Below are positions 63,668 through 64,000 of a stretch of 64,000 nucleotides of DNA, piece by piece. Both the position numbers and the translations under genes were made by a program. This DNA comes from CALFVT01 sp039989855 (lineage in GTDB: Bacteria > Pseudomonadota > Alphaproteobacteria > Caulobacterales > Maricaulaceae): positions 45,337 through 109,336 of the forward strand of contig JBDXGZ010000002.1 in NCBI GenBank assembly GCA_039989855.1. Reading direction: 5' to 3'. Each line of letters opens with the position of its first letter. Positions within the stretch are counted from its first letter, which is position 1. Under the pieces are notes generated by a model. That model was not told where the DNA came from. It was given only the letters and a program-made list of their open reading frames with translations, and did not search any database.

Positions 63668-64000
63668 TATTTCAGTCTGCCCTCTACCTAATGGTCAAGA
63701 GGGAATGGGGCAAGCGTTTTTTCATCAGTAAAGCATCTGTAAAATTAAGCTATAACCGCATTCTTAATTCACCTTATGTGGAAAATGAGCTTAACATTCC
63801 GCAAATTAAGAGATTGAGAGGAGCCGTCAGAAAAGGTTTCGATGAAAGGTTATATTACGAGTTAAGCGCGTCTTAACGTGCTGAGAGCCCACAATGTTTG
63901 TGGTGTTTTAAATGGCGTTGTTTTTTTTGAAGTGATGCTATTAAGCAGTTTTATTATAACGGCGCTTAATCGTTTGATAAATTGTATAATCGGTTTTATT
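63668..64000. other. AT-rich right edge, no convincing gene
   Basis: This stretch probably holds the promoter of the minus-strand glycosyltransferase operon. A plus-strand frame of 61 codons (from 63694 to 63876) ends here; it has no recognised family and reads into the start region of the minus gene, so it was not called as a gene. It might be a remnant. Confidence 0.45.

Noticed and set aside
63694..63876. Plus-strand frame of about 61 codons near the right edge
   Set aside because: No recognised family and no clear ribosome-binding site; it lies where the minus operon promoter should be. Noted as a possible remnant only.
1..64000. CRISPR array, tRNA or rRNA genes, insertion sequence transposases
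   Set aside because: No regularly spaced repeats, no tRNA-like TTCGA loops in the intergenic regions, and no transposase reading frame were found.

Overview
The window looks like part of a marine alphaproteobacterial chromosome, most likely from a stalked or dimorphic lineage such as the Hyphomonadaceae/Robiginitomaculaceae. This is an inference. It rests on a clear gcrA cell-cycle regulator gene, a stand-alone SapC-family gene, an alphaproteobacterial long-form dCTP deaminase, several acyl-CoA dehydrogenases, and moderate GC with many short operons. No rRNA, tRNA, CRISPR array, prophage or transposase was recognised.

Layout. 1-7.4 kb is a fatty-acid beta-oxidation run: two acyl-CoA dehydrogenases, thiolase, a trifunctional-type hydratase/dehydrogenase, a crotonase and an alpha/beta hydrolase. 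A thioesterase (minus strand) and SapC follow. 9.4-12.4 kb carries an ScsB/DsbD-like membrane thiol reductase and a secreted redoxin. 12.5-31.6 kb is mostly housekeeping: pgi, tdk, hisS, an MBL hydrolase, pterin dehydratase, VanZ, an envelope repeat protein, an alanine/Na+ symporter, an aminotransferase, pyrC-ygfZ, prfA, an S9 peptidase, dcd, apaG, gluQ and a Ser/Arg-rich secreted protein.

31.8-38.9 kb is the most unusual part. A sodium/solute symporter gene is joined stop-to-start to a 1080-residue protein that looks like a cytoplasmic (catabolic) cobalamin reductive dehalogenase with its own fused flavin/[2Fe-2S] NAD(P)H reductase. A beta-class carbonic anhydrase, a lipoprotein delta-class carbonic anhydrase and a small outer-membrane beta-barrel protein follow. 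The symporter and dehalogenase-like protein form a plausible uptake-and-dehalogenation unit that draws electrons directly from NAD(P)H.

38.9-44.4 kb holds isovaleryl-CoA dehydrogenase with a divergent TetR regulator, an Mrp Fe-S carrier, a WecG/TagA glycosyltransferase and TrkH. From 44.4 to 52.9 kb the usually adjacent argD-argF and hslO genes are separated by about 5.4 kb of accessory DNA. That DNA holds a NERD-like/SEC-C protein, a MerC-type membrane protein, a DegT aminotransferase, and two direct copies of a ~200 bp repeat with a strong palindrome and a possible structured RNA between them.

53-64 kb carries an ABC-2 permease, gcrA, and cell-envelope sugar genes: mannose-1-phosphate guanylyltransferase, kdsA, kdsD, kdsB, rmlA, and an AT-richer end with a large tandem glycosyltransferase coupled to a protein of unknown function. 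This part supplies KDO, GDP-mannose and dTDP-glucose for lipopolysaccharide or exopolysaccharide.
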